Below, in pieces: positions 45,890 through 58,100 of a stretch of 64,000 nt of DNA. Made by a program: the position numbers and the translations under genes. Source of the stretch: Phallusia mammillata (taxonomy: Eukaryota > Chordata > Ascidiacea > Phlebobranchia > Ascidiidae); contig QLIY01000021.1 of NCBI GenBank assembly GCA_003260075.1, positions 66,839-130,838 on the forward strand, in the 5' to 3' direction. Every line of letters begins with the position of its first letter. The first letter of the stretch is position 1. The notes under the pieces are model-generated. The model was not told the DNA's origin and made no database searches. It worked only from the letters and a program-made list of their open reading frames with translations.

Positions 45890-46418
45890 CATAGGTTGGA
45901 AAGAACCTGACGACTCTGTAGGATAGACAAAGTATGGGGTGGGGTGTCCATGTCGGCAACTCTGCTGGCTGCGTTGCAAAAGTCGCGTTGAATGGTTTCA
46001 CGCCCTAACGAGGCCGCAAGCTGGTGATCGCAAAGGTCGCATAATAAAGCCAAAAATAAGACTTCATTTTTAACCGCAGCTTCACCCTGGACAGGGTACG
46101 CGCGATCAGTAAATGATTGCAGGGCATAAACAAACGCACGTCCACCTTCCCGAGGCCCGTGCGCACGATTTAGGAGTTCATTACGCATAGCTGTAAAATT
46201 CGCGGGGCTGTTTCATCGGGATTTTGCCTTTTCACAACGTCTCCAAAAGGTAATTGGTATACGTCGCCTGTTCCTTTGCTCAGGTCCCACAAATAGTCAT
46301 CATCGACGTGGGTTAACAACAAATTTCGTTTGAAGTCGTCTGTAGCCTTGACACTTGCGCAATATGAGTTAAATAGCACTAGAAAAGTATTACAATTGTC
46401 ACCGAATTTAAAATCCAT
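45890..46418 (-). pseudogene. Degraded retrotransposon gag-like sequence
   Basis: Two overlapping minus-strand frames (46418-46170 and 46188-45890 onward) together look like a retrotransposon Gag capsid segment: a region reading FLVLFNSYC, then a frame change, then a stretch with the pattern of a Gag-pol N-terminal domain (HQLAASLGRETI). The frame is broken between them, and no protease or reverse transcriptase follows. It is probably a Ty3-like remnant downstream of the LDLa-GPCR. The family call is tentative. Confidence 0.45.
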
Positions 46419-48181
46419 AATAAAATCAATTAGAACCAGAGCCCTTCCCCTGTGCTATGAACGCGCCTGCGTGACTGCGTGTCCTGGCGTGCTCGCCAAT
46501 TTGTGTGGCGCCCAATTTAATGGTTTCCAAAAGCCTTCGAACACTGCACTAAAGGCTAGCCACGAAAACCCTAGTACTACTGTCGTTATTTAAAAACACC
46601 ATACAAAACTTTACGATATTGAGAAAATTCACTGCGCAGCACAAAATTCAAGACAAGTTGACAAAGGGCTTGAAAACACACGTAAAAAAGCTCCCGACAG
46701 GCTTAATGAAGAAACAAGAAAACTAACGAGTCACGTGGTCGAAACCCACTGGCCAGTTATCATCACCCTATAGAGGCTTTCTTTAGATGGTTACACTTGA
46801 GATTATAGCCGGAATGCTGCGAAAGGCAACGACAGGGGAGGAGTAAAAAAAGGTGTGGTGAACGCAAAGTGTGCCGGGGATTAAATTCCCGTATAATGGA
46901 AAAATGTACCGAGAAGCTATTAAACAGTTAAACAACTCTTGATAAACAAACTTGGTCAATTAGAGACAATACGTGACACACAGGTGACTAATGTGAAACA
47001 ATGTAATAACGTAATGACGCAAAATTACGGTAACACTTAAACAAAATACATGACTATAAAGGGGTACTTATGTTCCTGCTTTGCAGAACATTTTCTTAGT
47101 ACAAAACAATACGTATTTATGTGATAAATTAACATCTTGCGTGACATGATGTGAGATTGTGTGCCAAAAATAAACTCTAAACCGTTCGGTTTGAATTTTG
47201 ATGCGGAACAACAGACATGGAAATGTCAATCATATATTTACCAACCGAAGTTTCCAGGAAAATAAATATTTGTCTCAAAAAAATCAATTCAAGGGTATTT
47301 TTTCCCGTTTTTGACATTTTATATTCTGTTACAAACCGTGTATGCTTACGGTCTTTGTAATGACAGTGCTACGTTTCATTACAACATCATCAGTTTTTCC
47401 GATTACTGGATAACTTTAAACATCTGTTTGTAGTTAATTTCTTACTTCTCTACGTAACCAACTTGTCATTTCGGTTTCGCTAACCTGAACAATCTGAAAC
47501 TTTGCGAGCTGTTTCCAACTGCAATGCCAAGTTTATTCGTGAAAACCGTTTAGTGTTATCTCAGCTCGTTCGTGTTTTAGAGCTAATGAGGTATAGTGAA
47601 AGCGAACTACTTCTATGGCGTAAGTTTAAAGCTGTATTTTTACTAACGTTTTATCCACAACATAATCCGCCTGTTTTCGGTAAACGAATGTACGTATTTC
47701 CCTGAAATGACATCATCACTTTAAAAAATAACAAAAGAAACGCTCAAAATGTATAGTGAGCGTCTTAATTGCCACAAAATAGTATTGAGCTAGAAGTATA
47801 GCAAGCATTAAAACAATAAAAAGAAAAAAGGTAACAAACCTGTAACAAGATGGCTAAAAGAAATCCAAGCAAATCAAATCTGATTTAAACGTTTTTCTGT
47901 ATTTCCAGGAGTATTGAGGTGAAATACCTGAAATCCTCTGGCTAAAACTGATTTGTTTGAGTCAAGAGTTTTACTGTTTCAGAGTTCCCTCGCAATGTTG
48001 AGACAAAGGCTAATGTTACCACTCTGAACGGTTTAGGTTTATTTCGTGAAACTGCTGGTCTTGACATGATCGCAAAACAACCTAATACATCAGCCTTGGG
48101 AAAGATGACCTAATTTAACTGCCGCCTGCAGCAGATTGATTGCAAAGCCGTTACTTCTCTGAACAGTTCAACAATTATGCC

Positions 48182-48357
48182 CAGTGGTGGGATTCAAATT
48201 TTTGTCAGCCGGTTCTATCAGAAAAGTCATATTTTTCAACCGGTTCTGTTACAAGTCCATTGACAGTAACAAGTATTGCTAACCGGTTAGTTGATCTCAT
48301 AAAATTTCGTGAGACGGTTCTATAGAACCGGTGCGAACCGGATGAATCCCACCACTG
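48182..48357. mobile_element. Short hAT-like MITE (AACCGGTT family)
   Basis: The ends CAGTGGTGGGATTC and GAATCCCACCACTG are a perfect inverted repeat. The flanks ATTATGCC / ATTACACC are an eroded target duplication. Confidence 0.85.
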
Positions 48358-49198
48358 ATTACACCCAACACTGCGACGTTTTGAATCGTCTTTATTTAAC
48401 TTGGCCTACTGGTACAAGAAGCATAGGCAAACTTGTAGTAACATTGCCAAGAGAACAAATAATCTTCTGGTTTACTTTCAGCGGAATGTCTGTGACAACC
48501 TGTTTCGTTCAACGGCAACGTTTTTTCAGTTGAAACATGATATCTTACTATTTTATGAAGAGTTTATTTCCTAAATGTAACAATCGGAGTCGTTTCGTTG
48601 CTAGAAAACATACAACTACGTGCCCAAAACAACCAGTACTAATGCGTGTGACTTGAACTGTGCAAATGTAAAGAGAAAAAGGAGAATTTTAAGTTCAATA
48701 GAAGTCATGAAGAAGTCGTGTTAAAAGAAAAACATACTGAGAAGATTGCATGTCGTATTATCAAAAGATAAAAAAAGGAAAAGCGCGAATATACATGCAG
48801 GGAAAGTTAAGTACAGAAAACCATGAACATAAACACAAACATAACGCAAGAATCAAAATGGATGAGAACATGTAGAAAAGTATATACATTGCACAAACAG
48901 GAAAAATTTACTATAAGAAACATTCGAAGAAACAACGGCAAGAGCATGACTGTAGGTAATTTAACCAACAAATTCAATAACACGGGTTATGTCACACAAT
49001 AATATCACTATGTGTTCTTTGCAATTGGGGACATATGGTTTTGACAAAAATATACAAGCATATTTGCAAGTGTCATCAGAAATGTCCTTGTCCTTATCGG
49101 ATCAACGTTTCTGCCACACGAATTGCTTGCTAAAACACAGAAAAGGACAGATAGTTAAAACCTTTTTAAGCATCAATAGCTTTTAACAGCATAAAAAC

Positions 49199-49384
49199 CA
49201 GTGGTGGGATTCAGCCGGTTTGCACCGGTTCTATAGAACCGTCTCACGAAATTTTATGAGATCAGGAACCGGTTAGCATTACTGGTTACTGTCAATGGAA
49301 ATATGACTTTTTGTAATAGAACCGGCTGAAAAATATGACTTTTGTGATAGAACCGGCTGGCAAAAAAAATGAATCCCACCACTG
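49199..49384. mobile_element. Short hAT-like MITE (AACCGGTT family)
   Basis: It has perfect CAGTGGTGGGATTC inverted ends and a perfect target duplication ATAAAAAC (49191-49198, 49385-49392). It is inverted relative to the copy at 48182. Confidence 0.9.
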
Positions 49385-49483
49385 ATAAAAACCTATTGAC
49401 AACATGATAGGTTTAACTAATGACTTTATTTTTCTTTGTCACCAGTTTTTTTCTTCTCAGATAATAAGTGTGGTAAATATTTT

Positions 49484-52400
49484 TTAACGACAATTAGGAC
49501 TAACTTTCTTAGGAATTCCAATTCTTTCGAGTTCATCGCTTATAATCAGCTTCCCATCGTCAGAAACTCCGCAACCTTCGACCCATAACTTTGTTAGATG
49601 GTTTGCACAACCAGTGATGATCCTTATCCCTTCATCTCCGAACTTGTTGTCACGTAGATCAAGGTTATGTACCTGGTGTAAGATTCCGAAATTGTTGTTG
49701 CAAAATAGAAATTGAGTAAAAAAGTAAAAGCGTGACCAGTTACGCCAGCTATAGAAGTGTGTACTTTATTATTTGAAGTATTTTTTTAATGATTCAAAAA
49801 GTAAAAAATGTCAGGTAACTATTATAAGTTCTGCGCAATTTTGTCCATTTTAAATTGGTTTGGCCCACGTTATGTAGAACCCAAGTTGAGATATATTAGT
49901 TAAGTGAACAAAATAAACGTACACAAAGCGAGACAAACCTCATGTTTCATTTCCTTGATCCCGGCACAAATTAGCGTCAAAGAAGCACAGGTCAGGTTGC
50001 AGCTGCTAAAATTTAGGGAACCAACAGGTCGATTTAATCTCGGGAGGATTTGTGCCAAGCCTCGCAAAGCACTGGATGTGATGGGCGTGGAGAAAAAATC
50101 AAATTGCGAAGGGAAATACTTTGCAAGGATATCCTTCTCTTCATCCGAGCACTCTTGAATGTCAGTCAAAAGATCTAGCAAAAATACACACAAAGAAAAG
50201 CGCTGAGAAAAAGCATTTCACAGGCAGGGGAGTCAACAAATTCAAATATATATGTGCAGGACATATACGTGTAGCTATGAACATTGGGTTGTTAGTCCGG
50301 TCAGGCATTATGAGCCGGTTCTAGCCTGGTCTATTTTAATACATTTGAAAGGACCCAAACACTGAGAAAAATGCCTTGTTACCTTTTAACATTAACATGT
50401 TGTGTTGGAATAGGGTATTCGATAGAAACATTTTTAGTATTTTTTTTTCATTTTTACATTTTTTTTTTTTTAAGTCTTTTTAAACGTTGCGACTCCAATA
50501 GTATCATACATACACTTGTTTTTCTAATTAGACAGCTCTTCTAGGTTTACAGGTTTACACCATCGACACCTGTTGAAAACGACAACAGTTAAAATCTTAC
50601 CTAGCATTTGATTCCTTGACAGGGCTGTTGTGTCAATAAATTTGATGAGTTCACTGCGAAACTGGTCAGTTTTGCCTGAAATTTACAAGGAACAGGTCAC
50701 ATTGATTTGTAAAAATACTTCAATTAGTATAAGATTGATTTATCTTTGGTTACAGCAGAGCTATTTATTGTTTTAAGTCGGGCCGACTTTGGTTACATCA
50801 GTTATACTAAAGGTTGTAAGTCGTGCCGGGCTTTTCTGGTCGGTGGTGCGTTAAGTTTGATTAAAATTGGCTTGAAAATTTATTAAAAATGGATTAGAAC
50901 CAGATCCCAGTTGCCGGCACGCCTACAATTCTTGTGCTACTTAAACTGCGATATGGCACTGGTACACAAAAGTTCATTTTTAACATTAAATATTTCAAAC
51001 AAAAAATCCACTAACTATTTTTGCTTTCATCGTTCAGCAAAAGTCCACATGTAAAGCGTCGAACCATTGACCAGTGGCTTTTGTAGACCACCTGGTGAAT
51101 GATTTGGTTGAACATCGAATCGGGCATGACATTGCAGATGTAGGAAGCTGCAAACATCTCTTGCAACATCTGGTGAGTAAAACAGAACACGGAATTGTCG
51201 CCGTCGAAAAGAGTTGGACAAAAGGCTATCTCGATGACGAAATCCTGTACGTTCACATCTTTAAGACCGGCCCTGTTTAAATCATCTCGAGTGAATACAA
51301 CTGTTTGGCGAACCATTGCATCGTATGCCATCTCGCCGAGCGGTTTTACGAGCTCATTGAACGCTAAACCCTGTTTGTGACTGGAGTATTCTAACTGGAG
51401 TAGAACGTGTATAAACACTTTGGTCGTTGTGTTAATTTTGTTTACATTTCCATGTAAACCAGCAAAAACCACGAATTGCAACAGCAAAGGATTGCGACAA
51501 AGCTCAATCAACTGAGGTGCATTACTGCTCAAGGTTATCCATAATCTATCACCCTGATCCCCGGCATAAGCCAGGAATAACTTTTTCATGCCATCTGTTG
51601 GAAGATCACCGACAATTACTGCGGTTTTGGGTCGCAAGGTTCGCGATGGAATGGAACGAATGGTGTGGTATCGAGATGTAAAAACAAGTAAAGAATTCCT
51701 GAAAAAATTCTTACAACAGAAATTTGCAACAAGCTGTTGAATGGGCAAAGAGGTTTCATAAGAAACATCAGGAGGGTTTTCTTTTCCTAGCGCCCAGGAG
51801 CTTTGGTCATAACCATCAAAAACAAAAACACACTTATCTTGGTTTTTTAACATCCATTCAAACGCATTATCCCGGATGGTTTGATCGATGTCCTTAAACG
51901 GGAAATCGATCAAAAGCTCCCGAGGAGTAAGAACCAAGTTATAACCTAAATCCATAAATCTGAGAAAAATGACAAAGAAATTGGCACTTTTTGCCAATCG
52001 CTTTGCCAAAGTGGTTTTTCCACAACCTGGTGGACCAACTAAAGCCAGAAAACCAACACTAATCATTGTAGTAAGTAGGTTATTAAAGGGGATAATATTG
52101 GAGGTCTCCAACTTTCTATTTTTCTTTTCCTGAGTTGAGGCAATAAATGGCTCGTTTTTTGGCAGCTCTTTTACTTCAAAGATGTTACTTTCTACTAAGA
52201 CCTGAACTACATCAGGAAGTTCTGTACGATTGACATTTAAACCACGAAGAACTGACTGTGACCCAAGCTTTTTTAGTTGGTGCTGTTGAATCACATCAGC
52301 TGATTCTTTCAGCGTTCTCTCTGTAAAAGTTTGGTAATATTAACATTAAAGTACAATGGTTGCCTAAAACGCGAGCTCATAAAAGACTCCAGTCGTGAGT

Positions 52401-53547
52401 TCGAAACCCTACGCAGGCTAGACTTAATTCACCAGCTAGCCTATGCCTTGCCGCATGGGAATGCTTGTGAAATCGGCTAGTTTTTTTAGTCGTTCTTTTT
52501 CTAAAAAAGAACAGTTCTTCAATATTTTCGTGATGAGCCGATTTGTGCAGCTTGGACCCTAAGTTTTACCGACCGTGTTTTAATGTAGTTGCGATCACTA
52601 ATCGACAACTAGTGGCACATTAAACATCCAAAAAATACCGTACAGATGATACCCACAGACAATTTCGGATAATCGAATACCAATTATCCTAATTTGTCAG
52701 TGGAATACGTTGGATAATAATAAAATGATTCACAGAGTTGTACACACCCACAAACCTACGTTATTGGTAACATACAAGTATAGACTGTTATATAAACCTG
52801 TACCACACTTCTAACAATTGTACTTTACAAATGTTACCATGTTGATGGGAGGAGGACGGTGTGGGTATCAAATGATCAGCTTCAGTGTTGGCTTGTTGTT
52901 GTGGAGCATGGTGGTGATGGTGAACTCCAACATTTAGATTCTTGAATAAAGGAAGAATACGATTGTTGTAAACAAGTAGTCTAGGTTACAGCTAGGATCT
53001 TGGCTTTCACCATGTTACTTTTAAATTCTAATATATATTTTGTAAAACGTATTTGTCCTAAATAAGCTGCAGACAGTACACACTGTTTCGACAAGACATA
53101 GAAACGGTGTGCACTGCCTGCAGCTTACTTATCACTTATTTCCTCGCACATTGACTCACCCATTTGCACACTCACTAACTCGCAAATTCACTCACTCACT
53201 CACTCACTCACTCACTCACTCACTCACTCGCACACTCACTTACTCGCATAATTGCTCACTTACTCGAAAATTCACTCACTCAATCACCTACTCACTCGCA
53301 CACTTACCTTCAAACACACTCACTCAGTCATTCACTCACTCGCTAACTCACACTCTCTCGCAGACTCGCTAACTCACACTCAATCGCAGACTTGCTAACT
53401 CACTCACTCGTACACTTACTCACTCACCTCGACAACACCGATGTAGTCAGCATGTCCGACATGAGTTGCACGTTCAAGCCGATTAACTTGTATGTTGTCA
53501 ACAGCTTGCTCGTTTGGATTTTCGTCTGCGTTGATTGGTTCGCCCAT
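49484..53547 (-). CDS. NACHT-LRR (NLR-type) protein with a short N-terminus
   Basis: Six exons (53547-53428, 52940-52838, 52320-51016, 50675-50601, 50174-49939, 49672-49484) join in frame to 675 aa. The NACHT NTPase is clear: Walker A GPPGCGKTT at residues 170-178, a hydrophobic strand FVFDGYD (Walker B) near 240-246, and a helical/winged part with FCFTHQMLQEMFAASY. The C-terminus has a few leucine-rich repeat units (LNFSSCNLT, LDLRDNKFGDEG). NLRs are cytosolic sensors that oligomerise with ATP. The first 169 residues lack a recognisable death, CARD or PYD domain. Instead exon 1 contains ATHVGHADYIGVV (residues 27-39), loosely like a RHIM amyloid core, and exon 2 has a His5 stretch. The role in immunity is inferred from the family. 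Confidence 0.88.
52385..52500 (+). mobile_element. tRNA-derived SINE copy
   Basis: The head 'gactccagtcgtgagttcgaaa' has a B-box-like core. The body (gcctatgccttgccgcatgg) is shared with the copies at 24940, 35800 and 41322. It lies in NLR intron 2. Confidence 0.6.
53148..53427. repeat. CACT/CTCA tandem repeat
   Basis: About 280 bp is built from a 4-bp unit (ctca) interrupted by variants such as gcacactca. It abuts the splice donor of NLR exon 1, at 53427. Confidence 0.9.
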
Positions 53548-53993
53548 TTTCAAGTTGTTTGACACAGAATTTAAAAGACATAAGTCCGGTTACCCCGGTA
53601 CTTACATCTTAAGTCCTATAGGCTATATTAGGAAAAAAGACATGTTAACATTTTTCTAACCAGACCTTTTCGACCAATGAAGGTTGGCACTACATAGGTT
53701 TTGTTCTTTCAAAATGGATAGCCTACATACAAAAATGTAAGACGACATCAAACACAAACTATTATTTTTGTAAAATGTTTGTGAAACAAGCGATTGCACA
53801 AACTCGATAACAAGTTAAAAATGCAGTGAGCGAAACAAATAACACAAAATGTTTACATACATAAAATCACATGTACAATATCGCAGTAAACATTTAAACA
53901 TGACAACAAATACAGGCATATAATTTTTAGAACAGAAAAAAATGGGAAAGGCCTTAAAATGGTAATTCGTCCAAAGTGTGTTTCTGTATAGCG

Positions 53994-54511
53994 CAGAGTT
54001 GTAAACGGGATGAAATTGGAGCACGAACCGGAAAGTACAAGCCCAAAAACCGGTCCGAACCCGAATCGTTCTTGAAAGTACAAGCCCGAAAACCGGTCCG
54101 AACCCGAATCGGTTTAAAGCCTCTGGAAAGACTAATAGAAAATACTGAACAGGCGTGTCGTCCACCAGGTTGCATATTTAACAAATATTTCGTTCAACTG
54201 GTGTAACTCTGAACAAAATAATTGTCGTTGTTTTAAAAACTTGTATTTTTGCTAACGTTTCGCCCACCAGAACGGTAGGGCTTCATCAAACGCAATGAAT
54301 AATAAAGACCAAGACAACAAACACAATAGACAATTGGTCTAGAACAAGGCATTTTAGAGCTGTTTGACATTATAGGTCAGGCCCAGTAACTGGCTACTCA
54401 GCTAATTAAATTTATTCAAAAAGTGTGTCTACTCAGGTTCGAATTAAGCCCGTTTTTTGGAAGAAACCTAAGCCGGAACCCGGCCCGAACCCGACCCGAC
54501 TTGCAACTCTG
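53994..54511. mobile_element. hAT MITE, GGGTCGGG family (complete)
   Basis: The ends CAGAGTTG and CAACTCTG are inverted repeats. The flanks GTATAGCG / GTACAGCG are an 8-bp target duplication with one mismatch. It is 518 bp. The family match at 43908-44239 is in the opposite orientation. The left third has an internal short repeat (aaaaccggtccgaacccgaa). Confidence 0.85.
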
Positions 54512-55504
54512 GTACAGCGTTCTAAAGGAGTAATAAAAAAGGATGTCTGTCGAAAGGATCTATGAACAATGCGATATTCTCAAATTTAAAAGTATCAGGG
54601 AAACACAGCTTTCACAGTTAATGGCCACTTGTTGACATTACAACCAAGTATTTCGTTTCAACACAGAAATATTGTTATACGCAGTATGGACAATGCTACC
54701 GATCTTTAGCTAAAATATTTCGGATTTTTTGAAATCCGAGACCTCCGGTTAAAGCCATTGAAAAGCGAAGTAAAAATAAAAACACCCTATAGGGGCTATC
54801 GAGTTCCAGAAGGTACATCTACTTTACTGTGTTTACCAGAATACCAGCTGTGAAGGGTTCATTCAAGTCCATTAATTCATCCAAACCGAGCATTTGCAAA
54901 ATACAATGGCATTGCTCAGATGACAGACCAAAGCAAAGTACAAAATCACAAAACTTCGCCCCTTCACCCAAACGATTTGGCCCTAATTCCACAACCGGCT
55001 GGTGAACAAAATGCAATCGACACTACTTTACACTGCCGGGTACAAGTGTTTGTATCATGTATTTTTGTCTGTACGTCAGCAAAACACCATGCTGCAGTAA
55101 TTGAATACATGAAACTTGTCTGAAAGAACTTGTTAGGTATAAATCAGGGTTTTGCGACCTTGTTATTTAAGTGGCTCGTATTACATTTTGCAAAAACATT
55201 CTAGCCGGCATTCAATTGGGCACCGGCAAATTTAGCGCCATTTTCCTAAAATACTCCGGCAAAATCAAATAGGTTCCTTCACAGGTGTAATTGTAAATTG
55301 AGATTTGTTAATGAATCGTAATCGTATTTAAAAGGCCTAATACATTTTTCGGAATGAATTTGTTGAATGAGAAAACAATTAAATTCAAAACTATCTTTTA
55401 AAACTATTGTTCTACGTTGGGACAGTAAACACATGTTTGAATCTGTAATTTTTTCCAACGTCAGCAATTTATCTGCGGTATTTTAAACATTTTATGCACT
55501 AGGC

Positions 55505-55660
55505 CAGTGGTTCTGAAACTTTTTTTGTTGCGACGCCTCTGGAAAAGTTTTGTGGACTTGCGACGCACCAGCAAATAAAAGGTAATGAGGAAACTTATTA
55601 TTAAAGTTGTGTTTATTGATACAACAACAAAAAGTCACGAAACGGAATTATTCTGCCTCT
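55505..55660. mobile_element. hAT MITE lacking its right end
   Basis: It is closely related to 26140-26324 (gttgcgacgcc, then acttgcgacgcaccagcaaa). The right inverted repeat is absent and the sequence diverges after about 55650. Confidence 0.7.
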
Positions 55661-56883
55661 GCGACGTTATATACTTAATATTTGTTTTTTCCGGATCTTT
55701 GTAAAAATGGCTCATTCGGCCGAACATCCGGTAAATAATTTGTTACGATTCGGCAGAAACCGAATCTTTTACGAACACAACTTCTTTTATGATTTTCAAA
55801 ACATTATCGTTTTTTCTACTCTAGACAAAAGTCACTAATTAATTGGCAGGCTGGTAACGACGGCTGAGGAAACTTTAAAACGCACAGAACTAATTTGATA
55901 AAAAAAACTATTTAAGCTTAATTATTCTGCAGTGGTAACACAACTGTTTGTCTGGTAGTAAATCTTATGTCTATATGTCACAAGCGTTGCGTAGGACTTT
56001 GCGGGAGGTCATAAATGATACGGTTGATTCTATTTTTAATTTGGATTTATAAAAAAGCACATATGGTAAATTGGCACAAAGCCCTCTACTCCATATAGAT
56101 GGGAAAATTGGTGCCTAAACAACAACAAATTGTGAGGGAACTATAATTTGAAAATTCTTATCTCCGTCCTACATGACTTTACTTTTCCGGAACTAACAAA
56201 ATACACAGCAATTAATACCCATTTTTGGGTTTAATTTCTATTTTCTACAAATTAAAACCAATTTGATTCGTACTGTTTGTAAGCCTAACTTATTCAGCAG
56301 TTACCACCGAGGATAAAAATGAAACAAACTAACATACAAGACCCTAACTAGCCCCAAGGGCCAGTGGTTTAATCATAATAATGAACAGTTCACTCGGTTG
56401 CCTTGTTAAAAGCTAAGCGTTGTTGTGTATTTTGTTAGTTTGGCGTAAGCTTGCCCCATTTTAAACTTTAAAACAATACACCATTGTAAGTTAAAACCCT
56501 TGGTTGGAACATAATTAAAATGGTTACAAGCCTGTGACAAGATGACTCACAGCAATCCAAGCCAAATCCATCACAGGCGCAAAATATATGACCGCTTTTT
56601 TTTACATATTTGAGAGTTTCCTTTGTATTGACAGGAACATATAGTCAACCGTAGCCTATTTTCTTCTACCTACATCTGACTGGTTCAGTTCAAATTATAT
56701 AGATTTTACCGTCCACTGTTCTAAACTAGCAAAAGTTTGGTTAAAGGCCAACGACTGATGTTGTATCTATAGAACTGCTGGTCTTCGCCCAATTGCCAAA
56801 TGCTACTGGTAACTGCAGCGAGCTACTAAGCAATTTACGCTCGTGGGCTCATCTCTGTATTTTGCTCACTCTTTGCCTTAAGG

Positions 56884-57192
56884 CAGTGGTTCCCAACCTT
56901 TTTTGTTAAATTCCTCCCTTTGCCCGTTTTCGAAGTTTTCATTCCTCCCCATAAGAAGAAAAACAAATATAACATCAAAAATCATACAAATTTGAAATAG
57001 ACCTTATAATTAGGGATGTCCATTTCAGAATCCTTTACAACCGGTTCCAAATTATAACAGACATAATAATGTAAAAACAAAAATATTCTGTAACATTTCC
57101 AATGTATTTTTTTACAGTTTTCATGAAATTCCTCCCCTGAACTCATAAAATACCTCCCAAGCGGGGAATTCCTCCAAGGTTGGGAACCACTG
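56884..57192. mobile_element. hAT MITE
   Basis: The ends CAGTGGTTCCCAACC and GGTTGGGAACCACTG are perfect inverted repeats. There is a perfect palindromic target duplication CCTTAAGG (56876-56883, 57193-57200). The interior has repeated 'aattcctccc'. Confidence 0.93.
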
Positions 57193-57655
57193 CCTTAAGG
57201 GTTATTTGTATTCCTGCGTAGTTTAATTACATTCCTTAGTTCCGTTTAAAGTCTCTCATTTTCTTTTTGCTTTTCTTAGTTGTAGTCTTCGCGTTTACTT
57301 GACGCTTTGTTTAACTTTTATTTTACATTACAGGACTTCTATCTCTGTTGTTTACAGTGTCGATCTCTGTTGTTTAAAGCTAATAAACATTATTATACGT
57401 TTATGTAGTCAATTACTGCAGTAACTTTGAGTAACACTGCAGCACTCACTGAAACCGGCCAGTGTGGCAAAGAAGCATTGTGTTCCTGGACAAATAGCCA
57501 AAACAATTCTAGAACGAGACTACGTTACAATCGCGTCGTTCTTCCCAGGTTAAAAAGTATTGCAAGTTATTATGAAACAAAATATTTTTGGCAATTCGTC
57601 CAATGCTTTTTAAACTCTTGTCCAATGACACTCCCTTTTCGACTATAGTTTAGTT

Positions 57656-58100
57656 CAGGGCTTCCCAAACTTTTTTGATCGCGACCCCTTTTAATCTCTT
57701 TAAATTTTTCGCGACCCTTCACGGATAATATGATAAACAATGCGAAAAAAACGTTTGTTGTATTTATTGAAACGTCGAATTCGAGCGAAAACTAAAAACA
57801 ACCTACCGGTACTCGGAGTCTACTACTTTACACGTTCAAACACCGATAACTTTTACGTGCTTTAGCCTTAGTTTCTGACAGATTGTTTTGCAAATGGGCA
57901 CTTGTCACAATTTCTTCGTGTGGTTTGAACGTTTGCTGTGCGTCGAGAACATACGCACGTTCGTAAAGGACGATTTACCGAGTCGGCAAGTTTCACAACG
58001 ATTTAGGTTTTAAGTAATTTGTTAGGGCGGAAAATAAAGTAATAGCAATTCAAGTTTCAAATCATGTATTGTTGANGTTCCCCCAGTTTGGGAAGCCCTG
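57656..58100. mobile_element. hAT MITE
   Basis: The ends CAGGGCTTCCCAAAC and GTTTGGGAAGCCCTG are perfect inverted repeats. There is a perfect target duplication GTTTAGTT (57648-57655, 58101-58108). It is 445 bp and contains one ambiguous base. Confidence 0.93.

Larger units (their letters stand above)
46419..49483. other. Intergenic between LDLa-GPCR and NLR
   Basis: No gene is recognised in about 3 kb. It contains the MITEs at 48182-48357 and 49199-49384 and ordinary AT-rich sequence. AATAAA on the minus strand at 49425-49430 is the likely NLR poly(A) signal, about 54 nt after its stop. Confidence 0.6.

Noticed and set aside
52130-52320. Death-fold domain at the NLR N-terminus
   Set aside because: Residues 75-150 show no DEATH, CARD or PYD pattern that I can recognise.
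54819-55016. 65-codon minus-strand open frame
   Set aside because: It looks mildly protein-like, but there is a stop just upstream, no splice partners and no recognised domain.
57427-57648. 73-codon plus-strand frame and the 58403-58621 frame
   Set aside because: No homology, no splice structure and no compositional signal; they are chance frames between MITEs.
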